From: Tetramitus jugosus
Lineage: Eukaryota; Heterolobosea; Eutetramitea; Acrasida; Vahlkampfiidae
Direction of reading: 5' to 3'
Length of the DNA stretch: 64,000 nucleotides
Assembly: GCA_937625935.1 (NCBI GenBank)
Contig: OW569365.1
Span: 248,001 to 312,000, forward strand
Notes under the pieces: model-generated
What the model was told of the DNA's origin: nothing
What the model saw: only the letters and a program-made list of their open reading frames with translations
Database searches by the model: none
Translations under genes and position numbers: made by a program
Shown here: in pieces, positions 34,559-43,264 of the stretch
How the letters are laid out: each line of letters opens with the position of its first letter
Position numbering within the stretch: the stretch's first letter is position 1

Positions 34559-36481
34559 ATGAGCAAGAGAGCCATTGTGGGTGCCACGGTTCAGGGCACA
34601 CATGATTTTATTCACAAGAAATTTGTCAATTCTCATTTATTGGCCTACCTTCAACAACAACAACAACAACAAAAACCATCATCACCACTCAGCAACAATA
34701 CAATCAACAATAACAACAATAACAATACAAACAATAACAATAACAACAACATATCATCATCATGGTGTTCCAGTATTCTAGGATTTGGTGGCTATAGAGT
34801 AGGATTGAATCAATCCAGTCATCAATATGCACTCCAGACAGCCATTCAATCCGGTGTCAATCTCATTGACACGAGCAACAATTACATGGACAATGAATCA
34901 GAGTACATGATTGGTACAGTGCTGAGTGGAATGATGGAACAAGGAATGATTCATCGAGAGAATTTGATTGTCAAGAGTAAACTTGGCTATATTCAGGGAC
35001 CACTGCTACAGCAATATCAATTGGAAGAAGAGATGAACAGTGGTGATGATCACTACTCAAAAAATGAATTCTCAAAAGTGTTTAATCACTTTCATTGGCA
35101 CTGCATCTCACCAGCATTTCTATCGAGAGAGTTGAGTCGATCACTCAAGAGACTCCAGTTGAACACGTTGGACGTACTGTACTTGCACAATCCAGAATAC
35201 ATGTATCATCATCATCATCAAAATCATCATCAAAATCAAAATCATCAAAATCATGACTCTTCTCAACAATCATCACTCGAGTGGATGAGCAAAGAAGTGA
35301 GAAGACAGTATCAAACAGAGTTTTATGACAAGATTAGAAGAGCGTTTGAACATTTGGAGCATGAAGTAGAGAAGGGCAGGATACAGTGTTACGGTATCAG
35401 TAGTAATCAATGGATTATGGATCATAGTGATGATGGTGATGATGGTGACTCATTTGGTAAGATTTCAATCAAAAAGTGTTTGGAAATTGCTCAACAAGTG
35501 GTATCTTCATCATCATCATCATCACTAATAGATAATAGTGGTAATAATAATAATAATAAGAAGCATAGCAGTCATCATTTCAAGTACATTCAAATGCCGT
35601 GCAACATTCAAGAGAATGATCACGAATTGGCCCACTATGCAAGAATGAATGACTTGAAAGTGGTTGGTAATCGACCATTCAATTCCATTCAATCACTGTC
35701 CATGTCACCACCCTCCTCACTCAAGTCCAAAGCTCACAACAACATGTATCGATTTGTTGATTTGCCCTCGGATGGTAGCAGCAGTAGTGGTAGCAGTAGT
35801 AGTAGTAGTAGTGTTGTTGCCAAGACAATAACCCAACTGGATCAAGAGAATAATGAAGCACTGCAAGAGTGGACTCAATTGATCAATCAAACCATTTATT
35901 TGGAGTTGAACACTCCATTTGATCGCAACACACTATCCGATATGCCTTCTGCGGCAGAATCAGATGCCAATGCAATGCCACATCGTTCCGGTGTCTCCTG
36001 GGGTCAAATACTGGCTGCCAACGTGGATCAATTGGACTCTGTCTTCTCATTCAGAGAGACTCTCAACAATAGAATTAGACCAGAAGTTGCCTATGCATTG
36101 TCACGGTTGAGACGACATCCACAATTGGGAGACAAGTGTGCCTCATGGGCCGCTCAGTACAATTATCTCTTGAACAACATGTTGACTGCATATGACAAGT
36201 ACTTGTGTACGAGACATGCAGCACAGGCACAACATGTCAAGAATCAAATGGATGAAATTTGTCCCGATCTGGCCTCTTCTCACTCACTGTCTCAGAGAGT
36301 GTGTCGCGTATTGTGCTCCTCTGGTGATGTGGACTCTCTGCTCGTTGGTATGAGAAGTATCGATTATGTGAGAGATGTGTGCCAAATGGGACCGCCCATT
36401 GACTCACAACAAGCCCGGCAAATCATGCACACTGTACGATGGCCTGCAACTGAGGTTACCTATTCAAAGAACGATGCCTAG
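34559..36481 (+). CDS. aldo-keto reductase-like protein with long inserts
   Basis: Single exon, 640 residues, about twice a normal AKR. An N-terminal Gln/Asn run precedes the barrel start ILGFGGYRVG (about 72). Putative catalytic residues: Asp in NLIDTSNNY and the following Tyr, Lys in IVKSKLGY, and His in HWHCISPAF. The strand and helix SRSLKRLQLNTLDVLYLHNPE is typical of AKRs. His/Asn-, Asp/Gly- and Ser-rich inserts interrupt later parts of the barrel. The last 230 residues or so are an unrecognised helical extension. AKRs reduce carbonyls with NADPH; the substrate here is unknown. The late-barrel cofactor motif is weak, so activity is not certain. Confidence 0.78.
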   Translation: MSKRAIVGATVQGTHDFIHKKFVNSHLLAYLQQQQQQQKPSSPLSNNTINNNNNNNTNNNNNNNISSSWCSSILGFGGYRVGLNQSSHQYALQTAIQSGVNLIDTSNNYMDNESEYMIGTVLSGMMEQGMIHRENLIVKSKLGYIQGPLLQQYQLEEEMNSGDDHYSKNEFSKVFNHFHWHCISPAFLSRELSRSLKRLQLNTLDVLYLHNPEYMYHHHHQNHHQNQNHQNHDSSQQSSLEWMSKEVRRQYQTEFYDKIRRAFEHLEHEVEKGRIQCYGISSNQWIMDHSDDGDDGDSFGKISIKKCLEIAQQVVSSSSSSSLIDNSGNNNNNKKHSSHHFKYIQMPCNIQENDHELAHYARMNDLKVVGNRPFNSIQSLSMSPPSSLKSKAHNNMYRFVDLPSDGSSSSGSSSSSSSVVAKTITQLDQENNEALQEWTQLINQTIYLELNTPFDRNTLSDMPSAAESDANAMPHRSGVSWGQILAANVDQLDSVFSFRETLNNRIRPEVAYALSRLRRHPQLGDKCASWAAQYNYLLNNMLTAYDKYLCTRHAAQAQHVKNQMDEICPDLASSHSLSQRVCRVLCSSGDVDSLLVGMRSIDYVRDVCQMGPPIDSQQARQIMHTVRWPATEVTYSKNDA

Positions 36482-36552
36482 TAGTGTCACATGACCTGCA
36501 CCTTTATATTTGAGGAATGCAATTAAAGTGTTTGTTCTGGCTTCGTCCAATA

Positions 36553-38454
36553 TCATTCAATACCCTTCAAATTCGATAACCACTCATGTTCATCATCGAA
36601 TGAGTTCTCTCTCTCTGTGGTTGCGAAATTAGGAGATAGAGTCACATTCCTAGGTCTATGATGAGTTCTGTTTGCTCCTTGAGGATGTAGGCCATTGTTT
36701 GTTGTTCCATTTTTCAGAATGGGTGATAGTTTGGAAATATCCAGAGTCGAAGTAGCTCTGTCTTGCTTGAGATCAAACTTTTTCTCGTTGTGAGTTACAA
36801 CTCCTGCTTGATTTTCGACTCTGAGACTCCATGAATTCCTTAGGTCGCAATGATTTGGTGTGAGGTGTTTGTCTGGCCTGCAGTAGTGTATATTTTCGAT
36901 CTTCCTTGTTTCTTTGAGGATGAGACCATGGGGCCGGTCTGGTGGTGAAGTCTTGGAAGCCTGTTCCATGATGAACTGGGTTTCTGTGGGTGGAGGTGTT
37001 GTCTGAATGAGTGGTAGCATATCTCTTGTTGTCAGAGGAGAAGATTCCTTAGAATGGCATGTTTGTCTTAAATGAGATGGAGAGCTCTTGTCGATGTCTG
37101 CTTCGAACATTTCCATGTCCAAAGTACTAAAATTCTTGTCCGCCAGCGACAAGTTCCGAATTGGAGTCATTGTGAGTGATGATACTCCATCACTATTGAG
37201 GTGGTGATTTAGATTTTGATTCTTGAGAGTATTAAGCCCACCCCCACAACACTCATCTACGGCTTCAATGGAGCTTTGACTCATGTTCTTTGAAAAAGGC
37301 ATATGAGAACCAATACATCCATTTGATGGAGTAGGAACTGAAGGTGAAAGCTTCTTCACTTCCTCATCATCAAAGTTCAACTTCCTCCCAATCAAGAAGG
37401 TCGATGAATGTGAAGGCGAGGGAGTAGACGACATAGATTTAGGCCCTCTTCCTCTCTTTCCTGTATCTTCACTATGAATGCAAGTATCATTGGTATCCTC
37501 CTCGTCAGGTACTACAGTCGAGGGAAGAATAAGTTGTGGATACTTTGGATTCGCTCTAGTATGCATTTGACTTGCAATTGTATCGTTACAATCATCAAAC
37601 TTGGATGGTTTCAACAAGATGTCATTTGTTTGGTATAAACTATTCTCTCTCTCTGACAATGACTGTTTGAGTTCTCGATGCTGTTGTGGTGGTCTATCGG
37701 TCTTTCTTTCCTTTTGAATATCCTTCTCCAATTCTTCAATGGCCACCTTTATTCTCTTCACATCTTTTTGAATCTTGTTCATCTTTTCTCCTTGCTCTCT
37801 ATTAATGATACATGTCTGAAGTTGGTGCTCAAAGTATTCAAGAAGTCTCTGGAGTGCTCGAAGCTCTACGTCTTGTTTAGTGGTTTGTGCTACAGCAACT
37901 GTTCTCGGTATCACCGGCGTTCTATTATGATTCTTGCCATTGTTCCTATCAAAGTAGATGACTCGTTGGTGATCGTCAGTCTTTGATGGCTTCAGAATAG
38001 ACTTGGAATAGGGAGTCATCATTTCACTGTGCTTTTCAATCTGATTCAATATTCGTTTCATGAAATCATTACTCTCTTGCTTCCACTGCTGCTTTCTTCT
38101 TGTTCTTTCATTGTCGATCATTGTCTGATATCTCTGCTTTTGACTCCAAAGGTTTTCATACCAATGACTTAACAATTGATAGCACTTTGCTTGTGTTTGA
38201 CTGTCATCCGTCGTACGATCCTTGTTAGTAGTAGCAGTAGTAGTAATAGAGGTAGAATGCTGTTGTAGTTGATGATGCATATGAGAAAAGAAGAGAGTCA
38301 AATCGTTGCTCATCTGTTGCAATAAATGAGTCCACGAGGTCATGAAAAGAGCTTCTGATTTGGTGATTGATAGCTCTAAATGATGGAACATATGGTTTAA
38401 AGAAGCAGATGCACTCTCTAATCCTTGCACTTCATGATGAAGTAGAGACGTCAT
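36553..38454 (-). CDS. unknown coiled-coil, Ser-rich protein
   Basis: Single exon, 633 residues. The N-terminal 280 residues or so are helical with two coiled-coil stretches (about 90-150 and 200-270, the latter rich in KxxKxxIEELEKDIQ patterns). The rest is disordered, Ser/Pro-rich, with several SP and TP sites that could be cyclin-dependent kinase targets. No family recognised. An E2F-type site lies about 22 bases upstream of the start. A cell-cycle or spindle role is inferred only from that site and the coiled-coil make-up. Confidence 0.75.
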   Translation of the reverse strand: MTSLLHHEVQGLESASASLNHMFHHLELSITKSEALFMTSWTHLLQQMSNDLTLFFSHMHHQLQQHSTSITTTATTNKDRTTDDSQTQAKCYQLLSHWYENLWSQKQRYQTMIDNERTRRKQQWKQESNDFMKRILNQIEKHSEMMTPYSKSILKPSKTDDHQRVIYFDRNNGKNHNRTPVIPRTVAVAQTTKQDVELRALQRLLEYFEHQLQTCIINREQGEKMNKIQKDVKRIKVAIEELEKDIQKERKTDRPPQQHRELKQSLSERENSLYQTNDILLKPSKFDDCNDTIASQMHTRANPKYPQLILPSTVVPDEEDTNDTCIHSEDTGKRGRGPKSMSSTPSPSHSSTFLIGRKLNFDDEEVKKLSPSVPTPSNGCIGSHMPFSKNMSQSSIEAVDECCGGGLNTLKNQNLNHHLNSDGVSSLTMTPIRNLSLADKNFSTLDMEMFEADIDKSSPSHLRQTCHSKESSPLTTRDMLPLIQTTPPPTETQFIMEQASKTSPPDRPHGLILKETRKIENIHYCRPDKHLTPNHCDLRNSWSLRVENQAGVVTHNEKKFDLKQDRATSTLDISKLSPILKNGTTNNGLHPQGANRTHHRPRNVTLSPNFATTERENSFDDEHEWLSNLKGIE

Positions 38455-38475
38455 TTAGTGTTCGGTTGGTTTTGG

Positions 38476-38483
38476 GCGGGAAA
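38476..38483 (-). promoter_or_regulatory. E2F-type site upstream of the 633-residue coiled-coil gene
   Basis: TTTCCCGC on the minus strand (GCGGGAAA on the plus strand), an exact TTTSSCGC match, 22 bases before the ATG. Confidence 0.5.
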
Positions 38484-39130
38484 TGCAGTGAACTTGCGAG
38501 TAAGAAAAGTTCTGCTCTTGGCAGTGAACCCGAATTCTCCAGACGTCTACCTTGAGTTCAACAGAACTCCATCGTTCTTTGTAGCTCTGCACAGCTCTAT
38601 CAGAGTGCTCCTGTAATCAGGACATGAAAAAAGAATAACATCGAAATGCCAATGATAGTTTCAGTAACGCATATGTAAATGAAAAATATCATTTTAATAA
38701 TTAAATGACCATTTATAAAGAGATTATTCTAAGATTAAATGAGTGGATGATGAAGAAGACTTTTAATAAATAACTCTTTTAGTGAACTCCCTTATGGAAT
38801 GTTGGTTGGGAGCATGAGTTTTCTTGCTTGACTCAGGGAACAAAAGTGGTTTTGGGCAGACGCTTTTAGGAAATCTAAAACTCATTATTTTGACTGTTGG
38901 TTGAATGCGTAAGCAACACTTTATTTTTACCGCAATCTAACGGAAAAAGCCCAAATTCACTAAATCTGGCAAAATAGAAGCAGTGTGGTGATAGCTGCAC
39001 AATGATGTGGTCAAACAGTAAACAAAGAAGTACATTGTAAAAAACATTATGCCGTGTGTAACACGCGGAACCAACCATTGTTGTCAGACAACAACAACGC
39101 AGCTGAAGCACCGTACGAAACACAACATAA

Positions 39131-39371
39131 TCAGATTTGTGCAATACATTGGAAGATGATGATGATAGTGATGAAGTGAGAAGTATATTTAGGAAACAGT
39201 TTGTTGATGCCTTATCACAGTCAAAGTATGAGCTCACTGTACAACTTGCTCACAATTACTCTCTGTTGCAAAGATGGCACAGGATAAGAACAATATGATC
39301 AGATACAGTTACAACAACAGAATGAAGCTCTCAAACAACAACTGCATTTAAGAACTTGTGCGCTAGATTGT
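39131..39371 (+). pseudogene. frameshifted relic of a coiled-coil protein
   Basis: Two protein-like pieces in different frames follow each other. 39131-39298 encodes LEDDDDSDEVRSIFRKQF then a SKYELTVQLAHNYSLLQRWH stretch. From 39288 another frame gives EQYDQIQLQQQNEALKQQL. Together they read like one coiled coil broken by a small frameshift near 39280-39290. There is no start codon or upstream exon. It may be a decayed gene copy, or an exon of an unseen gene. Parent unknown. Confidence 0.4.
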
Positions 39372-39389
39372 AGTGGCTGTATTTCATGT

Positions 39390-40565
39390 TTACAATTTTG
39401 AGTCTGGATCTTTTGGCTCAGATATCTGTCCTTGGAACACAACAACACCAGAGGGAATGTGTCGAATGAAGAACAAGAATGGCTCGTTCACAATAAAGTC
39501 CAACGATTTCGAGACCACCTTCTTTCTTTTGAACCTGACAACCGTGGCTGCCGCAGCTTCAGTCCCTTCTTCATCTACTACCACAAATGTCTTATGAATG
39601 ACCTGGTCAATATGCAAAGCGGTTGACTGGCAAATGGCACTAAAGTCTGCACTGTCATCGAAAGGTGAAACCATACCCATCTGAATCAGCGTCTTCTTCA
39701 CAGAAAGCTCCGACTCCACTTTAAACTTTGGCAACGCTAAGACGCTAATCTTTTCCGTGGTTGAGTCATTAAAGTCAATAGATTGCAAATTGTCCTTGAC
39801 TAATTGAAGTGCAAATGATTTCGAAGGCAGAACAACAATCATTTCACATTCGTCTCCCTGATAAGGCAGGTGCACCCATTTTGCGAATGTGTTCTCACCA
39901 TATTGAAACTCCTTTTGTTTCATTTTCATCATTGGTACATCGACAGAGTGCTTTGCCGTCTTGAAGAACAAGTCTGGTTGGGTGAGATTCTTGTCAAACT
40001 GATGCTTCCAACTCTTCTTGAAATAGATGGCATTGACTAGCACCATACGAGTCAAATCATCAGACGACAACAAGGGAGCACGCAAGACATTTTGAATCTT
40101 GTTGTGTGTTGCCTCTTGAACCCACTTGTTCACCACTTGCACACTCTCTGCATTGCTAAAGTCCAGTGATTGACACTTGGTTGCAAATGAACCTTCAGCC
40201 TTCATCATCAAGCAATCCACATAGGACGGCTCCAAATTCATTCCCTCCTGAATGAAGACACCATTGGCCAATTCGACATTGTTCTTTGATAGAGCTCCTC
40301 CCTCAATTGCCTTCAGGTACCACTCGTTCAATTCTTGTAGAGATGAGTGCTGCTGTTGCTGTTGCTGACCGACTGTGTTTCCCTTGGATAAAACAGCCAC
40401 CATTTCACTCAGAGTCTTGCCCTTGGCACCGTTTGCAGCCATCAGCAATGCAACAAAGACAGACAGACCCGAAATGAACAAGTTGTTGTCTGATGTGTCA
40501 TTCAGCAACAGACTTGTGAATAGAGAATCAGAAAATGGATTGGCAAGGTTTGCTTTTGCAGACAT
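39390..40565 (-). CDS. intracellular serpin, likely inhibitory
   Basis: Single exon, 391 residues, a full-length serpin core without signal peptide. Seen: LANGVFIQEG, NAIYFKKSWKHQFDKNLT, HLPYQGDECEMIVVLPS and the reactive-loop hinge EEGTEAAAAT (about 332-341). This small-residue hinge marks inhibitory serpins. It is followed by VVRFKRKKVV, so P1 is probably Lys348 (or the neighbouring Arg/Lys), which points to trypsin-like targets (inference from loop length). The closing NEPFLFFIRHIPSGVVVFQG is the usual C-terminal signature. Absence of a signal places it in the cytosol or nucleus like clade B serpins. It shares a promoter gap with the next gene. Confidence 0.95.
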   Translation of the reverse strand: MSAKANLANPFSDSLFTSLLLNDTSDNNLFISGLSVFVALLMAANGAKGKTLSEMVAVLSKGNTVGQQQQQQHSSLQELNEWYLKAIEGGALSKNNVELANGVFIQEGMNLEPSYVDCLMMKAEGSFATKCQSLDFSNAESVQVVNKWVQEATHNKIQNVLRAPLLSSDDLTRMVLVNAIYFKKSWKHQFDKNLTQPDLFFKTAKHSVDVPMMKMKQKEFQYGENTFAKWVHLPYQGDECEMIVVLPSKSFALQLVKDNLQSIDFNDSTTEKISVLALPKFKVESELSVKKTLIQMGMVSPFDDSADFSAICQSTALHIDQVIHKTFVVVDEEGTEAAAATVVRFKRKKVVSKSLDFIVNEPFLFFIRHIPSGVVVFQGQISEPKDPDSKL

Positions 40566-40718
40566 GTTGTTGATGTTGGAATGTTGTTGAGATGTTGTTT
40601 GTTCGATCTTGTTTCCCTGCTGTTCGCCTTGTGCTTTTATACCAATTGTATCGGCTGCACGACTGCAGGAAAATGCTGACCTTCTAATTTGATGGGGCCA
40701 GGGTTCTAAGCCGTCTAA

Positions 40719-40730
40719 TTTGGCGCCAAA
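40719..40730. promoter_or_regulatory. perfect palindromic E2F-type site TTTGGCGCCAAA
   Basis: A 12-base perfect palindrome made of two overlapping TTTGGCGC sites, 23 bases before the ATG of the coiled-coil gene and about 155 bases from the serpin start on the other strand. Confidence 0.6.
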
Positions 40731-40753
40731 GAAAAGTACGAAACAGACAAGTG

Positions 40754-43237
40754 ATGAGTAGAGGGAGTGTTGGGTTGAAGCTTCACGATGAAGAAGAGAT
40801 GTCCAAATTGAGAGAACAAGATGTAATCCGAAATGACCACTTTACTCACAATCGATTGCACAGAGGGAACGATAACTTACAGTACTCAAGGGAGAATGGT
40901 GAGGAGGGAGATGGAAGCAACAGTAGTGAAATGTCTGGCAGATTGATGATGGATATGAAACCATTGAGCCTCAATGACTACTACTCACGGAAACAAGCTC
41001 AATTAAGTCAACAACAATTGAACAGCAGGGATAGCACAGTGAACACTTCTACTCATCATCGTGATAATGCATCGCTTCAGACAGCAAAGAGTGCAAAGCA
41101 AAGTGCAGCCTGGACACAGTTATCTGCGAAACAAAAGCAGAGAAAGTGGCAAATGGATGCTCAAGCAGTTCCCATCACTTACAACAGCAGTATGAATACG
41201 AGTAACAATAGCACGATAGATCAATTGAAAACTCTCAGTTCCAAATTTGATCACAATTCTCATTCCAAAGAAGAAGTCAATCGATTAATCTTCCATGAAG
41301 AGAACATGGATATCATGAAACCTATTTTGGACAACAGCTCCATCATGGAACAGAAATTGGTGAGCAAGGTGGGAGCTCAAGCCTTCTCGAGTGTTGCTAA
41401 ACATGATAGAGGAGTCAAGAGACAGGAGGAAATACATGATGTGAATCGAACACTACACCGTATTCAAAATCGAACCAATCAGACAAAGGAACTGAGAACA
41501 ACTACTCCGACAACAGATGAACGACGAAGCAATAGTCGAGGTGGTGTTCATTCTAGAGCGAGTATGAACAGTAGTCGCAATCAGCAATTGACGACGGACA
41601 ACAGGGAAAACAACATTACTCACAACTCGAAATCAACAACGAACAATATTTTCTCTCATTCATCTCATCCAATGCACAGTCATTCGTCAAGTGTGAAAGG
41701 ACAATGGATAGACAAGATTAAGAATCAAGCTCGGATCAACTTGAACGAACTGGAACAGAAGAAACGAATCGAAGAAATAGTAATATCAGCACAGATTAAG
41801 CAGGAGAACACTGCGTCTATGTACAAACACACAATTGATCATTTGAACGATGAAAAGAAGATGATGGAAGTGAACAACAAGACTCTCAAAGCCAACATTT
41901 CACTGCTGGAGGAAGAAATCACATCTCTTAAACATACAATATCACTCTTGAGACAAAAACTCAGCAAACTATCGAGTAGAGAGGTGGAGAGTCAACAGAA
42001 GCTGAAATTATTTTCGGATTATCAGCCATTGTTTGAAGATTTACAGAAGAATTTTAATTTCGATAGTCCAATGCAAGTAATTAACCGGATGGAACTATTG
42101 GAGAAACAGTGCGCTGATTATATGCAACAATTACTGAATGCAGAGCACGAGAGGAATGAAATGCAGAGGGAATTGGAAAAAACAAAGCAAGATGTCGAAA
42201 CAGAGAACAGAGAACGGATTTTGGGGCTCACCAAAAACTTGGAGAGAAGCGAAAGGCAAGCGAAGGAACTGCAAAAAACTGTCGATGTTCTTCAAAAGGC
42301 AGTTGAGAAAGCGAATACATATAGTAAGAAATATTTTGATTTGAATAACGCAGTCATTGATATTTGGGATACATGGCTCAATGATATCAACAAAATTGGA
42401 TACAGAGATAGCATGGAGGCTGTAGCTGAAGAACTTGATCGAACTGATTCTAATCAACTTTTGTCTGCACTTAAGAATCTTCTTATTGTATTCACTCCCA
42501 CGAAAGCAGGAAGAAACTACACTGATATGGCAATACTTGCAAACAGATATTGGAAGCGATACTTCAGCATGAACATTGACTTAAAGAATCAACCATACAC
42601 CATCTTTGATTCTTTAGGCAAGTACATTGACAGCAAGGAGAATGAAATTGGATTCCTAAAGAAACAGCTTCAGATGAAGTGTCATGAAATCATAGGCCTA
42701 CAGGAGTCCCTTGCCAAAACCAATCGAGAGAAGAAAGTGGCAGAGCACAACTTATCGACCCATAAATTGTTTAACGCCCATCATCAACGTAACATCTCAG
42801 AAGAAGAACGGTTTGATGGAGATGATTCTATCGATAATGGAAAATGGAAACCATGGACTTCATCGAGTGTTTATCAAACACAAAGAAACATGATGCTGAG
42901 AAGAAAATCATCAACACCGTTAAGATCCTCTAATATTAGTTCAGCACGACCCAACAGTGCTCCTGCTCGTAGGGGAACAAGAGTTCAACAAGCAGTGACA
43001 GGAGATCGAGCAGGGTTGTTGAGCGAAAAAGCTAGTGGTTCTTCGACTAATAAGGCCCCAATGAGTGCTCGCTCAAGTACGCAATCAGGAAGGATGGAAA
43101 GTAGAATGGACAGAAATCAGACCTTAAGTAGAATTAGACAGGAGTTGAACCTGCCCACTGGCGGAACCCCTGACAGCAAGGAATCCTCTTCGGAATCATC
43201 AGTCTTTATTACCCAGAGTGCAAGCCTCGTAACATAA
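40754..43237 (+). CDS. unknown long coiled-coil protein
   Basis: Single exon, 827 residues from the first ATG (40754). The first 310 residues or so are Ser/Asn/Gln-rich and disordered. A long coiled coil runs from about 320 to 540. Then comes an ordered helical block of about 110 residues (IDIWDTWLNDINKIGYRD; TDMAILANRYWKRYFSMN; FDSLGKYIDSKENEIGFLKK), a second short coil and a Ser/Arg-rich basic tail. I do not recognise the family. The make-up resembles basal-body, centriolar or axonemal scaffold proteins. The palindromic E2F site just upstream supports cell-cycle timing (inference). Confidence 0.8.
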   Translation: MSRGSVGLKLHDEEEMSKLREQDVIRNDHFTHNRLHRGNDNLQYSRENGEEGDGSNSSEMSGRLMMDMKPLSLNDYYSRKQAQLSQQQLNSRDSTVNTSTHHRDNASLQTAKSAKQSAAWTQLSAKQKQRKWQMDAQAVPITYNSSMNTSNNSTIDQLKTLSSKFDHNSHSKEEVNRLIFHEENMDIMKPILDNSSIMEQKLVSKVGAQAFSSVAKHDRGVKRQEEIHDVNRTLHRIQNRTNQTKELRTTTPTTDERRSNSRGGVHSRASMNSSRNQQLTTDNRENNITHNSKSTTNNIFSHSSHPMHSHSSSVKGQWIDKIKNQARINLNELEQKKRIEEIVISAQIKQENTASMYKHTIDHLNDEKKMMEVNNKTLKANISLLEEEITSLKHTISLLRQKLSKLSSREVESQQKLKLFSDYQPLFEDLQKNFNFDSPMQVINRMELLEKQCADYMQQLLNAEHERNEMQRELEKTKQDVETENRERILGLTKNLERSERQAKELQKTVDVLQKAVEKANTYSKKYFDLNNAVIDIWDTWLNDINKIGYRDSMEAVAEELDRTDSNQLLSALKNLLIVFTPTKAGRNYTDMAILANRYWKRYFSMNIDLKNQPYTIFDSLGKYIDSKENEIGFLKKQLQMKCHEIIGLQESLAKTNREKKVAEHNLSTHKLFNAHHQRNISEEERFDGDDSIDNGKWKPWTSSSVYQTQRNMMLRRKSSTPLRSSNISSARPNSAPARRGTRVQQAVTGDRAGLLSEKASGSSTNKAPMSARSSTQSGRMESRMDRNQTLSRIRQELNLPTGGTPDSKESSSESSVFITQSASLVT

Positions 43238-43264
43238 TTGCTATTCATCCAAGTTGAGTTGGGA

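Larger units (their letters stand above)
38455..39389. other. gene-poor divergent gap
   Basis: About 935 bases, the longest gap here. 38640-38790 is AT-rich with no frame. 39131-39371 holds a broken coiled-coil relic (separate entry). Confidence 0.5.
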
